Positions 1 through 7,537 of a DNA stretch of 64,000 bases are shown here, piece by piece. Below the pieces are notes generated by a model. The model ran no database searches and had not been told where the DNA came from. It saw only the letters and a list, made by a program, of their open reading frames with translations. The position numbers and the translations under genes were made by a program. The stretch is taken from assembly GCA_025149125.1 (NCBI GenBank), contig CP102272.1, forward strand, positions 4,712,001 to 4,776,000. The letters run 5' to 3'. This DNA is from [Clostridium] asparagiforme DSM 15981 (GTDB lineage Bacteria > Bacillota > Clostridia > Lachnospirales > Lachnospiraceae). Within the stretch, counting starts at the first letter, position 1. Every line of letters begins with the position of its first letter.

Positions 1-2
1 AG

Positions 3-422
3 CGGGTGCGGGAGGCAGCCGCCATCGCCCAGTCCACGGATTTTATCGAGGATAAGCCCGATGGGTTTGACTCGCAGATCGCCCAGGGCGGCAGCAACGT
101 CTCCGGCGGTCAGCGGCAGCGCCTGGCCATCGCCAGGGCCATCGTCCGAAAGCCCGAGATCTATGTGTTCGACGACAGCTTTTCCGCCCTGGATTTCAAG
201 ACGGACTCTGCGCTGCGCCAGGCTCTGGCAGCGGAAACCGGGGCGGCCACGGTGGTGATCGTCGCCCAGCGCGTCAGCACCATCATGAACGCGGACCGGA
301 TTATCGTGATGGATGAGGGCAAGGTCATGGGTATGGGCACCCACAGGGAGCTGCTAAAGACCTGCGAGACCTACCAGGAAATTGTCCGAAGCCAGTTATC
401 GGAGGAGGAGATGAGCGCATGA
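3..422 (+). CDS. ABC exporter half, ATP-binding C-terminus (partial at window edge)
   Basis: C-terminal end of the first half of a heterodimeric ABC exporter; the membrane domain and Walker A lie outside the window. The visible nucleotide-binding domain has a good signature motif (NVSGGQRQR). Its Walker B reads VFDDSFSALD, with Asp in place of the catalytic Glu, and the switch loop reads VAQRVST, with Gln in place of His. In TM287/288, BmrCD and LmrCD type exporters one subunit carries exactly this degenerate pattern, and the partner supplies the working Walker B. The stop overlaps the next gene's start (ATGA), so the two are translationally coupled. The substrate cannot be read from the sequence; drug or lipid export is typical of the family. 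Confidence 0.9.
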   Translation, partial: RVREAAAIAQSTDFIEDKPDGFDSQIAQGGSNVSGGQRQRLAIARAIVRKPEIYVFDDSFSALDFKTDSALRQALAAETGAATVVIVAQRVSTIMNADRIIVMDEGKVMGMGTHRELLKTCETYQEIVRSQLSEEEMSA

Positions 423-2221
423 AATACACAAATGTCGGAAAAACGGCGAAACCGATCAACACCAAAGGCACCATGCGCCGTCTGTTTTCCTTTATGAAAC
501 CCTACCGTGGGCGGATCGTCCTCATGGTCGCCTGTCTGGTTCTGGGCGCCGTGTTTACGACCCAGGGCCCCTATACCCTTGGCCGGGCCATGGACGCCCT
601 GGTGGCGGTGGCAGTGGACAAAACCGGGACACTCCAGGGCTTTGGGGCGTTTCTCACCGTGCTGCTGCAGCTGGGCTGCGTCTATTTGCTGGCCTTTCTG
701 TTCAACTACTCCGGACAGTTTATCGTGGCCGGCGTGGCGGAGCGCACCATGCACGACCTGCGCATGGCGGTGGACAAAAAGATCCGCCGTCTGCCCCTGG
801 CTTACTTTGACGGAAATACCTTCGGCGATGTGTTAAGCCGCGTCACCAACGATGTGGACACCATCGACACCTCCCTCCAGCAGAGCATCAGCCAGGTGAT
901 CACGGCCGTGTGCACCATGATCTTCATTTTCGTGATGATGCTGGTGGTCAGCCCCATTCTGACCCTGATCGGCGTCTGCGTGATCCCGCTCTGCGGATTT
1001 GTGAGCATGAAGGTTGTAAAACATTCCCAGAAATATTTCCAGGGACAGCAGTCCGCCCTGGGCGAACTCACCGGGTATGTGGAGGAAATGTACAACGGCC
1101 AGAACGTCATCGCCGCCTTCGGCAAGGAGGAGGATATCATCACAAATTTTGAGGATATCAACGAGCGGCTCTACACCAACGGCTGGCGGGCGCAGTTCTC
1201 ATCCAGCATCATCATGCCGCTGACCCAGGCGCTGACCAACATCGGCTATGTGGGAGTGGCGGTGGTCAGCGGATGGCTCTGCATAAACGGCAGGCTGACC
1301 ATCGGCATGATCCAGTCCTTTATCCAGTATCTGCGCCAGTTTTCCCAGCCCATCAACCAGATCTCCAACATCGCCAATATCATGCAGGCGACCATGGCGG
1401 CGGCTCAGAGAGTCTTTGAATTCCTGGATGCGAAGGAGGAGGTGCCCGAGGTCCAGGCCCAGCAATTCCCCAAAAAGCCTGAGGGAAATGTGGACTTCAA
1501 CCACGTGCAGTTCGGATACTCCGATGACCGGCTGTTGATCCACGACCTGGATCTCCATGTGGGCTCCGGAGACAAAATTGCCATTGTGGGCCCCACCGGA
1601 GCCGGTAAAACCACGCTGGTCAATCTGATTCTTCGTTTTTACGACGTGAAGGGAGGAAGCATCACCATAGACGGCGTCGACGTGCGGGACATGAACCGCG
1701 AATCCCTCCGCTCCATGATCGGCATGGTATTGCAGGACACCTGGCTGTTCTCCGGCACCATCCGGGACAATATCCGCTACGGTAAGCTCGATGCCAGCGA
1801 CGAGGAGGTGGTGCAGGCCGCCAAGGCCGCCCACGCCCACGGATTTATCATGTCCATGCCCGGCGGCTACGACATGCAGCTCCACGAGGGCGCTTCCAAC
1901 ATCGCCCAGGGACAACGGCAGCTTCTGACCATCGCCCGGGCCTTCCTGTCGGATCCGGAAATCCTGATTCTCGACGAGGCCACCTCCTCCGTGGACACCA
2001 GAACCGAGGTGGCGATCCAGAAGGCCATGAACAAGCTCATGGAAGGCAGGACCAGCTTTGTCATCGCCCACCGCTTATCCACCATCAAGGACGCGCAGCT
2101 GATCGTCTACATGGAGCACGGAGACATCAAGGAAGTTGGAAACCACAAGGAATTGCTGGCCAAGGGCGGCTATTACGCCGCGCTGTACAACAGCCAGTTC
2201 GCGGCGGAGAACGCCGGATAA
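419..2221 (+). CDS. ABC exporter half, fused membrane and ATP-binding domains
   Basis: A 600-residue partner of the preceding gene. The N-terminal half is a six-helix ABC transmembrane domain (about residues 25-330). The C-terminal half is an ATPase with Walker A GPTGAGKTT near residue 390, Walker B ILILDEATSSVD near 518 and switch IAHRLST near 549. The catalytic Glu and His are intact here, but the signature motif is altered to NIAQGQRQ instead of LSGGQ. The upstream partner has the opposite pattern, so the dimer should have one competent and one degenerate ATP site. This is known for asymmetric exporters; here it is inferred from the motifs. The original terminator now lies about 2 kb downstream, because a group II intron has entered just after the stop codon. 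Confidence 0.93.
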   Translation: MKYTNVGKTAKPINTKGTMRRLFSFMKPYRGRIVLMVACLVLGAVFTTQGPYTLGRAMDALVAVAVDKTGTLQGFGAFLTVLLQLGCVYLLAFLFNYSGQFIVAGVAERTMHDLRMAVDKKIRRLPLAYFDGNTFGDVLSRVTNDVDTIDTSLQQSISQVITAVCTMIFIFVMMLVVSPILTLIGVCVIPLCGFVSMKVVKHSQKYFQGQQSALGELTGYVEEMYNGQNVIAAFGKEEDIITNFEDINERLYTNGWRAQFSSSIIMPLTQALTNIGYVGVAVVSGWLCINGRLTIGMIQSFIQYLRQFSQPINQISNIANIMQATMAAAQRVFEFLDAKEEVPEVQAQQFPKKPEGNVDFNHVQFGYSDDRLLIHDLDLHVGSGDKIAIVGPTGAGKTTLVNLILRFYDVKGGSITIDGVDVRDMNRESLRSMIGMVLQDTWLFSGTIRDNIRYGKLDASDEEVVQAAKAAHAHGFIMSMPGGYDMQLHEGASNIAQGQRQLLTIARAFLSDPEILILDEATSSVDTRTEVAIQKAMNKLMEGRTSFVIAHRLSTIKDAQLIVYMEHGDIKEVGNHKELLAKGGYYAALYNSQFAAENAG

Positions 2222-2222
2222 A

Positions 2223-4173
2223 ATCGAGTAGGAGGGAGTGATTAACTCCCGTCCTCTCACACCACCGTGCGTACCGTTCGGTACACGGCGGTTTCAATAG
2301 TTGACATGCACGGACTGATAGGCAGTAGCTAAATCATAAAAGCCACTGTTTATCAGTCTTTTTTGTGTTAATGCTCTGTTGACCGCTCCCATTCCCGTTA
2401 CATACCAGTATTTCCTGCGGCTGTTTGCCGCCTGATGTGCAAAATATTCAGGTATTCCGAGTTTTATAAGATTTCTTTTCCTTGTTTTGGGTAACTTCCA
2501 TTGTTTCCATATGCACATTCGAATACGGTGATACAGCCATGAGTTTAGTTCGTCTATCCTGTTCTTCATATCCGCAATCCCATAATAATTCAGCCATCCA
2601 CGCATGAATACTTTTATCTTTTCCAATGAAGGACGTATACTCTGACAAGACCTTCGGGAACTGAGCTCTTTCAGTTTTGTCTTCATCTTCTTCCATGACT
2701 TCCCATGAACCCGGACATATATGCCCTTCCCGTTCTTTCCCAATGTGAAGCCAAGAAACTTAAAATTTCGGATTGCAAACACACTTACTACACGACTTTT
2801 CTTTTGATTCACTTTCAGTTTCAGTGTTTTCTCCAGATATTTCGTGCTGGATTCCAGTAATCTCTTTGCGGCTCTCTCACTTTTAGCTAACAGCACAATA
2901 TCGTCTGCGTAGCGTACAAATGCCACTCCCCGCTTCTCAAACTCCTGGTCGAACTCGTTCAGATAGATATTGGCCAGCAGGGGTGAGATGTTTCCGCCCT
3001 GCGGCGATCCTTCTTCGGTTTCCATGACTACACCGTTTTCCATGACACCACTCTTTAAGTATCTCTTAATCCACTGGATTACCCTTTCGTCCTTTACATT
3101 CCTTCGCAAGATATTCAGGAGCATTTCGTGGTTAAGTGTATCAAAGTATTTCGACAGGTCTAATGTCACTGCATGGGTATATCCCTGTTCTGCATACTCC
3201 TTCACTTTCAGAATGGCGGCTTTTGCGCTTATCCCCGGTCGATAGCCATAGCTGTTTTCCGAGAATAGCGGCTCATAGACCGGCATGAGCTGTTGTGTTA
3301 TGGCTTGCTGGAAAATACGGTCTTTGACTGTTGGAATACCAAGCTTTCGTATTCCACCGTCTGGTTTTGGGATTTCCACTCGTCTTACCGGGTCGGGAGT
3401 ATATTTCCCCCTTTTAATTCTCCCGATAAGCTCTTTCTGGGTCTTCCGAAGGTAGGCTCCGGCTTCCTCCACGGTCATTCCATCGATTCCCGGTGCTCCC
3501 TTGTTTGCCTTTACTCTCTTGAACGCTCTGTTCAGGTTGTCCTTATCCAGTATCTTCTCTAAGAGCTCCGGTTGTGCACTGTCCCGTTCCTTCCATATCC
3601 GACGGAAAGAACGGTGCGCTCTCACATACCCTTCACGTTCCGCGCTATCTCTTTGCGAGCAGCTTTCTCTGTTTTCTGCACCCAATGTTCTTTCCTCCTT
3701 TCCCGGTTGTACTAAGGACTCCTATTGATTCGGTCCTTTGCCTCTCGGCTACTATGACCTCGGCTGACTTCTGTACGTTCAGCATTATCTCACGATAATG
3801 GTTATCCCTTTCAGGACATATCGTACAGACCTCCCCGGGGTGCAAAGCATCCAGTGGATGCTTGTTCTGCACGGACCGAAGCGGAGCGAAGACACACACG
3901 TTTCTTTCTCTCCATCTATCTGCCACATTTACCATACATGATTCCGTGTAGTTATTGGGCTTCAACTTGTGATGCAGTCTTACCCTCATGCATAGCCTGA
4001 TGTGATTTCTGTTCGTCAGACCAGAGATTTGCCCATGGGTTAGTATGTTCCCCATATCCGGCTTCCTTCAGATTCCACCTCACGATGGACACCCTTGCCT
4101 TCGGCTATATCCTTCCCACTACCGGGCGGATTCCGGACTTGCACCGGTTAGAAACGTGCGCCGCCGGGCACAC
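2223..4173 (-). mobile_element. Group II intron, complete, class C-like
   Basis: On the minus strand the element opens with GTGTGCCCGG (matching the GUGYG 5' consensus) at 4173. It then carries about 490 bases of structured RNA, the maturase gene, and a domain V/VI region at about 2223-2296. Domain V includes a hairpin with arms around GTGTACC and GGTACGCAC; the element ends in ...CTACTCGAT, fitting the AY 3' end. The 5' flank is a 30-bp palindromic terminator followed by CACGAT. Class C introns are known to insert just downstream of terminator hairpins. Joining the flanks restores an uninterrupted ABC operon terminator. Non-coding parts at 3686-4173 and 2223-2293 are intron RNA, not genes. 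Confidence 0.88.
2294..3685 (-). CDS. ltrA: Group II intron reverse transcriptase/maturase
   Basis: Intron-encoded protein of 463 residues that promotes splicing and retrohoming of the surrounding intron RNA. Recognisable parts in order: NKGAPGIDGMT (RT0/1), IPKPDGGIRKLGIPTVKDR (RT1/2), FSENSYGYRPG, catalytic FVRYADDIVLL, GSPQGGNISPLLANIYLNE, and a C-terminal maturase (X) region with WLNYYGIADM and RIRMCIWKQWK. No HNH endonuclease follows, in line with class C proteins, which use terminator hairpins as targets. The YADD centre is intact and there is no frameshift, so the enzyme could be active. The start at 3685 is the only upstream ATG; the first 35 residues look poorly conserved, so the real start is uncertain. 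Confidence 0.93.
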   Translation of the reverse strand: MGAENRESCSQRDSAEREGYVRAHRSFRRIWKERDSAQPELLEKILDKDNLNRAFKRVKANKGAPGIDGMTVEEAGAYLRKTQKELIGRIKRGKYTPDPVRRVEIPKPDGGIRKLGIPTVKDRIFQQAITQQLMPVYEPLFSENSYGYRPGISAKAAILKVKEYAEQGYTHAVTLDLSKYFDTLNHEMLLNILRRNVKDERVIQWIKRYLKSGVMENGVVMETEEGSPQGGNISPLLANIYLNEFDQEFEKRGVAFVRYADDIVLLAKSERAAKRLLESSTKYLEKTLKLKVNQKKSRVVSVFAIRNFKFLGFTLGKNGKGIYVRVHGKSWKKMKTKLKELSSRRSCQSIRPSLEKIKVFMRGWLNYYGIADMKNRIDELNSWLYHRIRMCIWKQWKLPKTRKRNLIKLGIPEYFAHQAANSRRKYWYVTGMGAVNRALTQKRLINSGFYDLATAYQSVHVNY

Positions 4174-4179
4174 ATCGTG

Positions 4180-4209
4180 ATGGGAGAGCGCCCCGGGGCG
4201 CTCTCCCAT
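4180..4209. terminator. 30-bp palindromic terminator displaced by intron
   Basis: A perfect palindrome with 15-base arms (ATGGGAGAGCGCCCC and its complement), followed on the plus strand by TATTTGATCC. It lies between the minus-strand phosphoesterase gene and the ABC exporter operon and probably served both. The group II intron sits six bases away on the minus-strand downstream side, so the ABC operon transcript now reads about 1.95 kb of antisense intron before reaching it. Confidence 0.75.
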
Positions 4210-4222
4210 TATTTGATCCGTC

Positions 4223-4951
4223 TTAATAGTAAAACTCCTTCTCATCCTCCAGCCGCAGGACACCCAGGCAGGCCCGGTCTCCGCTTATGGCGCAGCCGCA
4301 ATCCAGGCAGGTAAAATACTTATCCCGAAAGATTCTGGCACGGCCGCTTTTGTCGCAGCTGGCGCTGCAAAAGTACGTGGTGATGGTGTGCCCGATCAAC
4401 ACCCTTCGCCCCATTTCCCAGACCGCTCTCAGGGTCCGGTCTCCCTTCCACTGTTCATCCGAGGCCCGCCGCCAAACCATGTCGTACAGCAGCTCCAACT
4501 CATCCTCCCCCATGTCCCTCACACGCACCGGCCGGTCCGTATAGCGCAGATTCGGGTAAGCGTGCACCAGGTAATAATGCTTTCCCTCCACACAGAGGTC
4601 CGGAATGGCAACATAAGAATCCGCTATCAATTTCAAAATTGCGTCCTGCTCCCTGTCCTCCAGCGCCAAAAAGCGCTGGGCCGTGGGCCTTCCGCCGTTT
4701 GACATCCAGCTCTCGGTCCATCCCTCGTCCCCGCACTGTATGCAGCAGTACAAAAACAGTTCATGATTTCCAATAAAAAGGGAAATATTCTCACGGCCCA
4801 TGATATCCTGCAAAATACGGATTCCGTCCTCTCCCCGGTCGATCACATCCCCAAGAATATAGAGCTTGTCGTCCTCCCCCAGGTTCAAATCCTCCAGCAT
4901 CGCCTGATATTTATCCCATCTTCCGTGAATATCCGCACAGACATAATTCAT
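4223..4951 (-). CDS. Metallophosphoesterase, PPP-type serine/threonine phosphatase fold
   Basis: A 242-residue single-domain enzyme of the calcineurin-like phosphoesterase superfamily, close to the PrpE/ApaH-like bacterial PPP group. Metal ligand motifs appear in order: CADIHG at residues 4-9, ILGDVIDRGEDG near 40, IGNHELF near 72, VHAYPN and IGHTIT. It probably dephosphorylates a phosphoprotein or a nucleotide polyphosphate; the substrate is not evident. I chose the start at 4951 because GGAGGGG lies seven bases upstream. The reading frame continues upstream for 66 more codons, but that stretch is low-complexity and has no ribosome binding site. It is a single gene facing the ABC operon. Confidence 0.85.
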   Translation of the reverse strand: MNYVCADIHGRWDKYQAMLEDLNLGEDDKLYILGDVIDRGEDGIRILQDIMGRENISLFIGNHELFLYCCIQCGDEGWTESWMSNGGRPTAQRFLALEDREQDAILKLIADSYVAIPDLCVEGKHYYLVHAYPNLRYTDRPVRVRDMGEDELELLYDMVWRRASDEQWKGDRTLRAVWEMGRRVLIGHTITTYFCSASCDKSGRARIFRDKYFTCLDCGCAISGDRACLGVLRLEDEKEFYY

Positions 4952-5245
4952 AAACGAATCCCCTCCTTCTCCTGCCGTCCTGTGACAGCGTGCTGATTTT
5001 AGTTTACCACAGTTTAGATGAATTCTCGGCTTCAATTCAGGTTTTATTTGTCGGTTGCAGAGCGAGGCGGCACGGCGGTACGGCGCGGCGGCCCGACACG
5101 CCTGACGGAGGCGGGCGGATTTGTCGGGTTGGGTGGCCCGGGCCGCCAAACCGGCTCACCGCCGCCGCATTTCCGGGAGAGGTATTCTCACTCCATTTAA
5201 AACACCGCATATACTACAGTAAAACTACGATCGGTGGTATTTCTC

Positions 5246-6031
5246 ATGAACAATGATCCTCGTGGCACCATGTTCCAGCAAGGGGATATTATGCGCATCA
5301 ACAACGCCTATGTGGAAGATGTCTCCTGTTCCAATAATTCATCGGGCAGTATCCTGGTCTCCTACGCTGTGCGGGAGCCGGGGCAGGCTGTGTCCATACA
5401 GCAAATCAGATTAAATCTCAACCGTCAGACAACGGTAACCAATGCAGCGGGGCAAAACTCCTGCATATGCTGCATCCGTAAAGGGATGTGGGTTAACGTG
5501 GGCTTCTCTCCCGCCATGACCCGAAGCATCCCGCCTCAGTCCAACGCCTTCTGGGTTGCGATCCAGAGGACGCCCCAGATCCCGGTTCCGCCGGTGCAGC
5601 CGGTTCCCCCGATTCAGCCGCTACCGCCCGTGCAGCCCTGGCCTCCGGTACAGCCGCTGCCGCCCGTGCGGCCCTGGCCTCCGGTAGCGCCGCTGCCGCC
5701 CAGACCTCCGGTGCAGCCAATTCCGCCCAGGCCCCTTCCCCCCAGACCTCCGGTGCGGCCCACGCCGCCCCAGCGCCCCTCCTCCGTGACCACAGGCAGA
5801 ATCGCCCGGATTGATTTCAACAACCGCTATATTTTGCTGGGAAGCGCCAACAATCCCAACGATCAGACCCGGTTCAACATCTCCAACGCGACGGTGTTTA
5901 CCAACCGCTTCGGAGCTCCGATCCGCTTCGGCGACCTCCGCCCCGGCCAGATGGTCCGAATCACCCATTCCAATGCGGAGACGCTCAGCATTCCGCCGCA
6001 GTCGGCCGCGTTTCGGGTGCAGGTGTTGTAA
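5246..6031 (+). CDS. Hypothetical proline-rich linker protein with two related domains
   Basis: About 261 residues, no signal peptide. An N-terminal domain of about 105 residues and a C-terminal domain of about 80 residues are separated by a roughly 75-residue linker of repeated PPVQP, PLPPV and PPRPP units. Both domains end in nearly the same motif: MTRSIPPQSNAFWVAIQ in the first and AETLSIPPQSAAFRVQVL in the second, which points to an ancient domain duplication. The first domain has a CICC motif. I know no family name for it. The start at 5246 has GGTGG ten bases upstream; a GTG at 5234 in the same frame is possible. No neighbour suggests a pathway. Confidence 0.7.
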   Translation: MNNDPRGTMFQQGDIMRINNAYVEDVSCSNNSSGSILVSYAVREPGQAVSIQQIRLNLNRQTTVTNAAGQNSCICCIRKGMWVNVGFSPAMTRSIPPQSNAFWVAIQRTPQIPVPPVQPVPPIQPLPPVQPWPPVQPLPPVRPWPPVAPLPPRPPVQPIPPRPLPPRPPVRPTPPQRPSSVTTGRIARIDFNNRYILLGSANNPNDQTRFNISNATVFTNRFGAPIRFGDLRPGQMVRITHSNAETLSIPPQSAAFRVQVL

Positions 6032-6074
6032 AACAGGACCGGACGGCAAAATCTACTCTTCTGAATGAAAAACA

Positions 6075-6108
6075 GAATCCCCGGGGAACTGCTGCTCCCC
6101 GGGGATTC
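6075..6108 (-). terminator. Intrinsic terminator of the broken ydeI-like gene
   Basis: Perfect 13-base arms, GAATCCCCGGGGA and TCCCCGGGGATTC, around an eight-base loop. On the minus strand the stem runs into CTGTTTTTCATTC, a normal U-tract. It also faces the end of the plus-strand proline-rich gene and may act on both. Confidence 0.8.
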
Positions 6109-6158
6109 GTCCGGGTGCCAATGGCAGGCAATCGTTTTGGGGCTGCCATCCATATGTG

Positions 6159-6718
6159 CTAAGAATACTCCAAATCAGGATATTCGCACGCCGGATCCGA
6201 TACCCCGAAAAGCTGCCTCCGCCCGCTTTCCTCCAACAGCCGCCCATTGTCGTTCCACTCCCCGTACATAATTCCCTTTTTAGTATTCTCGATCAATTTA
6301 TCCAGCCGGGCCTGAAATAATTGAGGTTGCTTCTTTTTAATCTGTATCGTATCGATCCGTACCCGCTGGTATAAAACGGGAAATTTCAAAAAGTTCTCCC
6401 ACACTTCGGCGTCATTTTTCCCAAACGCTCCATTCTGCGGCAGCGCTCTTTATTTAATTCAGACCACAAACTTCTCTTTCTGCGCGGGGCCAGTCTCTGA
6501 GCCGTGACTCCATTTTCCATTTTCTTCGTGGTACCGTCGATCCAGCCAAAACACAAGGCTTCTTCCACCGCATCGATATACCAAAATGTTTCGTCATCCG
6601 TTGGACGGCCCCGCCTCACAACCACCCAGCATTCATTTTCTTTATCATGATTCTCCATAAGCCATTCCCGCAATTCATCACGATCTCCCGCCGGCAGCAA
6701 GTTGATAAAATCCATGTA
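6159..6718 (-). pseudogene. YdeI/OmpD-associated family protein, broken by deletion and frameshift
   Basis: The first part (from 6718) reads MDFINLLPAGDRDELREWL then VVVRRGRP, FWYIDAVEEALCFGWIDG and LWSELNKERCRRMERLGKM. That is the usual N-terminal half of the YdeI family, after which this frame hits a stop near 6386. The other half is in another frame: DAEVWENFLKFPVLYQRVRID, then a helix-rich tail with GEWNDNGRLL. The central segment that normally joins LGKMT to the WENF region is missing, so there was a deletion of some tens of codons as well as a frameshift. The start has GGAGGT upstream. The family is associated with antimicrobial-peptide or bacteriocin tolerance in some bacteria. A sequencing error alone would not explain the missing segment. 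Confidence 0.78.
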
Positions 6719-6809
6719 ATACAAGACCTCCAAAGTTTGATTTCCACGGCCAAAACAGCTTCCGCTCGGCCCCCAATTCCGCTGCATGATTCCTGCAGTC
6801 ATTCGGCTC

Positions 6810-6838
6810 TTGACAAACGCCCCCTAAACGTCTAAAAT
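6810..6838 (+). promoter_or_regulatory. Promoter of the TetR-family gene
   Basis: A near-consensus sigma-A promoter: TTGACA at 6810-6815, a 17-base spacer, and TAAAAT at 6833-6838. An in-frame ATG at 6837 lies inside the -10 box and so cannot be the start codon. Confidence 0.85.
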
Positions 6839-6842
6839 GATA

Positions 6843-6854
6843 GCAAGCACTTGC
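6843..6854. promoter_or_regulatory. Candidate TetR autoregulatory operator
   Basis: Inverted repeat GCAAG-CA-CTTGC placed four bases after the -10 box, over the expected transcription start. The site is well placed for self-repression by the adjacent TetR protein. A related half-site run (TGCAAGCAAGCA) recurs at about 7501-7512 before ilvB. Confidence 0.55.
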
Positions 6855-6866
6855 ATGGAGGTCAAT

Positions 6867-7451
6867 ATGGACGATACCAGCCAGAAAATCATCGACGCGA
6901 CAATGGCATTAATCCGCGACAAAGGCTATGTTGCAACGACCACAAAGGACATTGCACATCTGGCCGGCGTGAATGAATGCACGTTGTTCCGGAAATTCAA
7001 AAACAAAAAGGATATCGTGTTAAACGGCGTCGCACAGGAAAAATGGCGCGCGAATATTACCCCGGAGCTATTTCAAAATGTAGTCTGGGAGCTTGGGCCC
7101 GATTTGGAAATGTTTATGACCGCATATATGGACCGGATCACCCCGGACTTTGTAAACCTGTCCATCGGACTCAGGGCGCCCCAGCTCTATGATGAAACCG
7201 CCCCCCTGATCATGAAAGTGCCCCAGGCCTTTCTTTCCTCTTTGATTGAATATTTTGAAAAAATGGAGCAATTAGGGAAAATACGCCATATGGACTTTGA
7301 AAGCCTGGCAATGACCATTTTCTCATCCACGTTCGGCTACACGTTTTTGAAGTCCTCTTTCAATCAGGAGCTTACGGGCCTTGACCGGGAACAGTTTATC
7401 AAAAACAGCGTGGCGGTATTTCTAAACGGAATTTCAGATCGGGATTTCTGA
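6867..7451 (+). CDS. TetR/AcrR family transcriptional regulator
   Basis: A 194-residue repressor. The N-terminal helix-turn-helix reads SQKIIDATMALIRDKGYVATTTKDIAHLAGVNE in outline, then TLFRKFKNKKDIV, the typical TetR start. The C-terminal ligand domain is not specific enough to name an inducer. I chose the start at 6867 because GGAGGT precedes it by five bases and the upstream in-frame ATG overlaps the promoter. It sits 87 bp ahead of ilvBN on the same strand but is followed by its own hairpin. Whether it controls ilvBN or only itself is not settled by the sequence. Confidence 0.88.
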   Translation: MDDTSQKIIDATMALIRDKGYVATTTKDIAHLAGVNECTLFRKFKNKKDIVLNGVAQEKWRANITPELFQNVVWELGPDLEMFMTAYMDRITPDFVNLSIGLRAPQLYDETAPLIMKVPQAFLSSLIEYFEKMEQLGKIRHMDFESLAMTIFSSTFGYTFLKSSFNQELTGLDREQFIKNSVAVFLNGISDRDF

Positions 7452-7461
7452 GCGTTAAACC

Positions 7462-7489
7462 ATGGTACTGTACTTCCAGTACCATTTTA
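7462..7489 (+). terminator. Terminator between tetR and ilvB
   Basis: Arms ATGGTACTG and CAGTACCAT around TACTTC, followed by TTTTATAA. It most likely ends the tetR message. It could partly attenuate read-through into ilvB, but no leader peptide or T-box structure fits in the short space. Confidence 0.65.
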
Positions 7490-7537
7490 TAAGCAGCAAA
7501 TGCAAGCAAGCACACGCATACAAGGAGGCGGATTCGA

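Noticed and set aside
3645..4055. Second minus-strand gene within the group II intron
   Set aside because: It covers the structured 5' RNA domains of the intron and matches no protein family.
6837..6866. Upstream ATG start for the TetR gene
   Set aside because: It lies inside the -10 box; the ATG at 6867 has GGAGGT at proper spacing.
7452..7537. T-box or peptide attenuator before ilvB
   Set aside because: The space is too short and shows no T-box bulge or Leu/Val/Ile-rich leader peptide.
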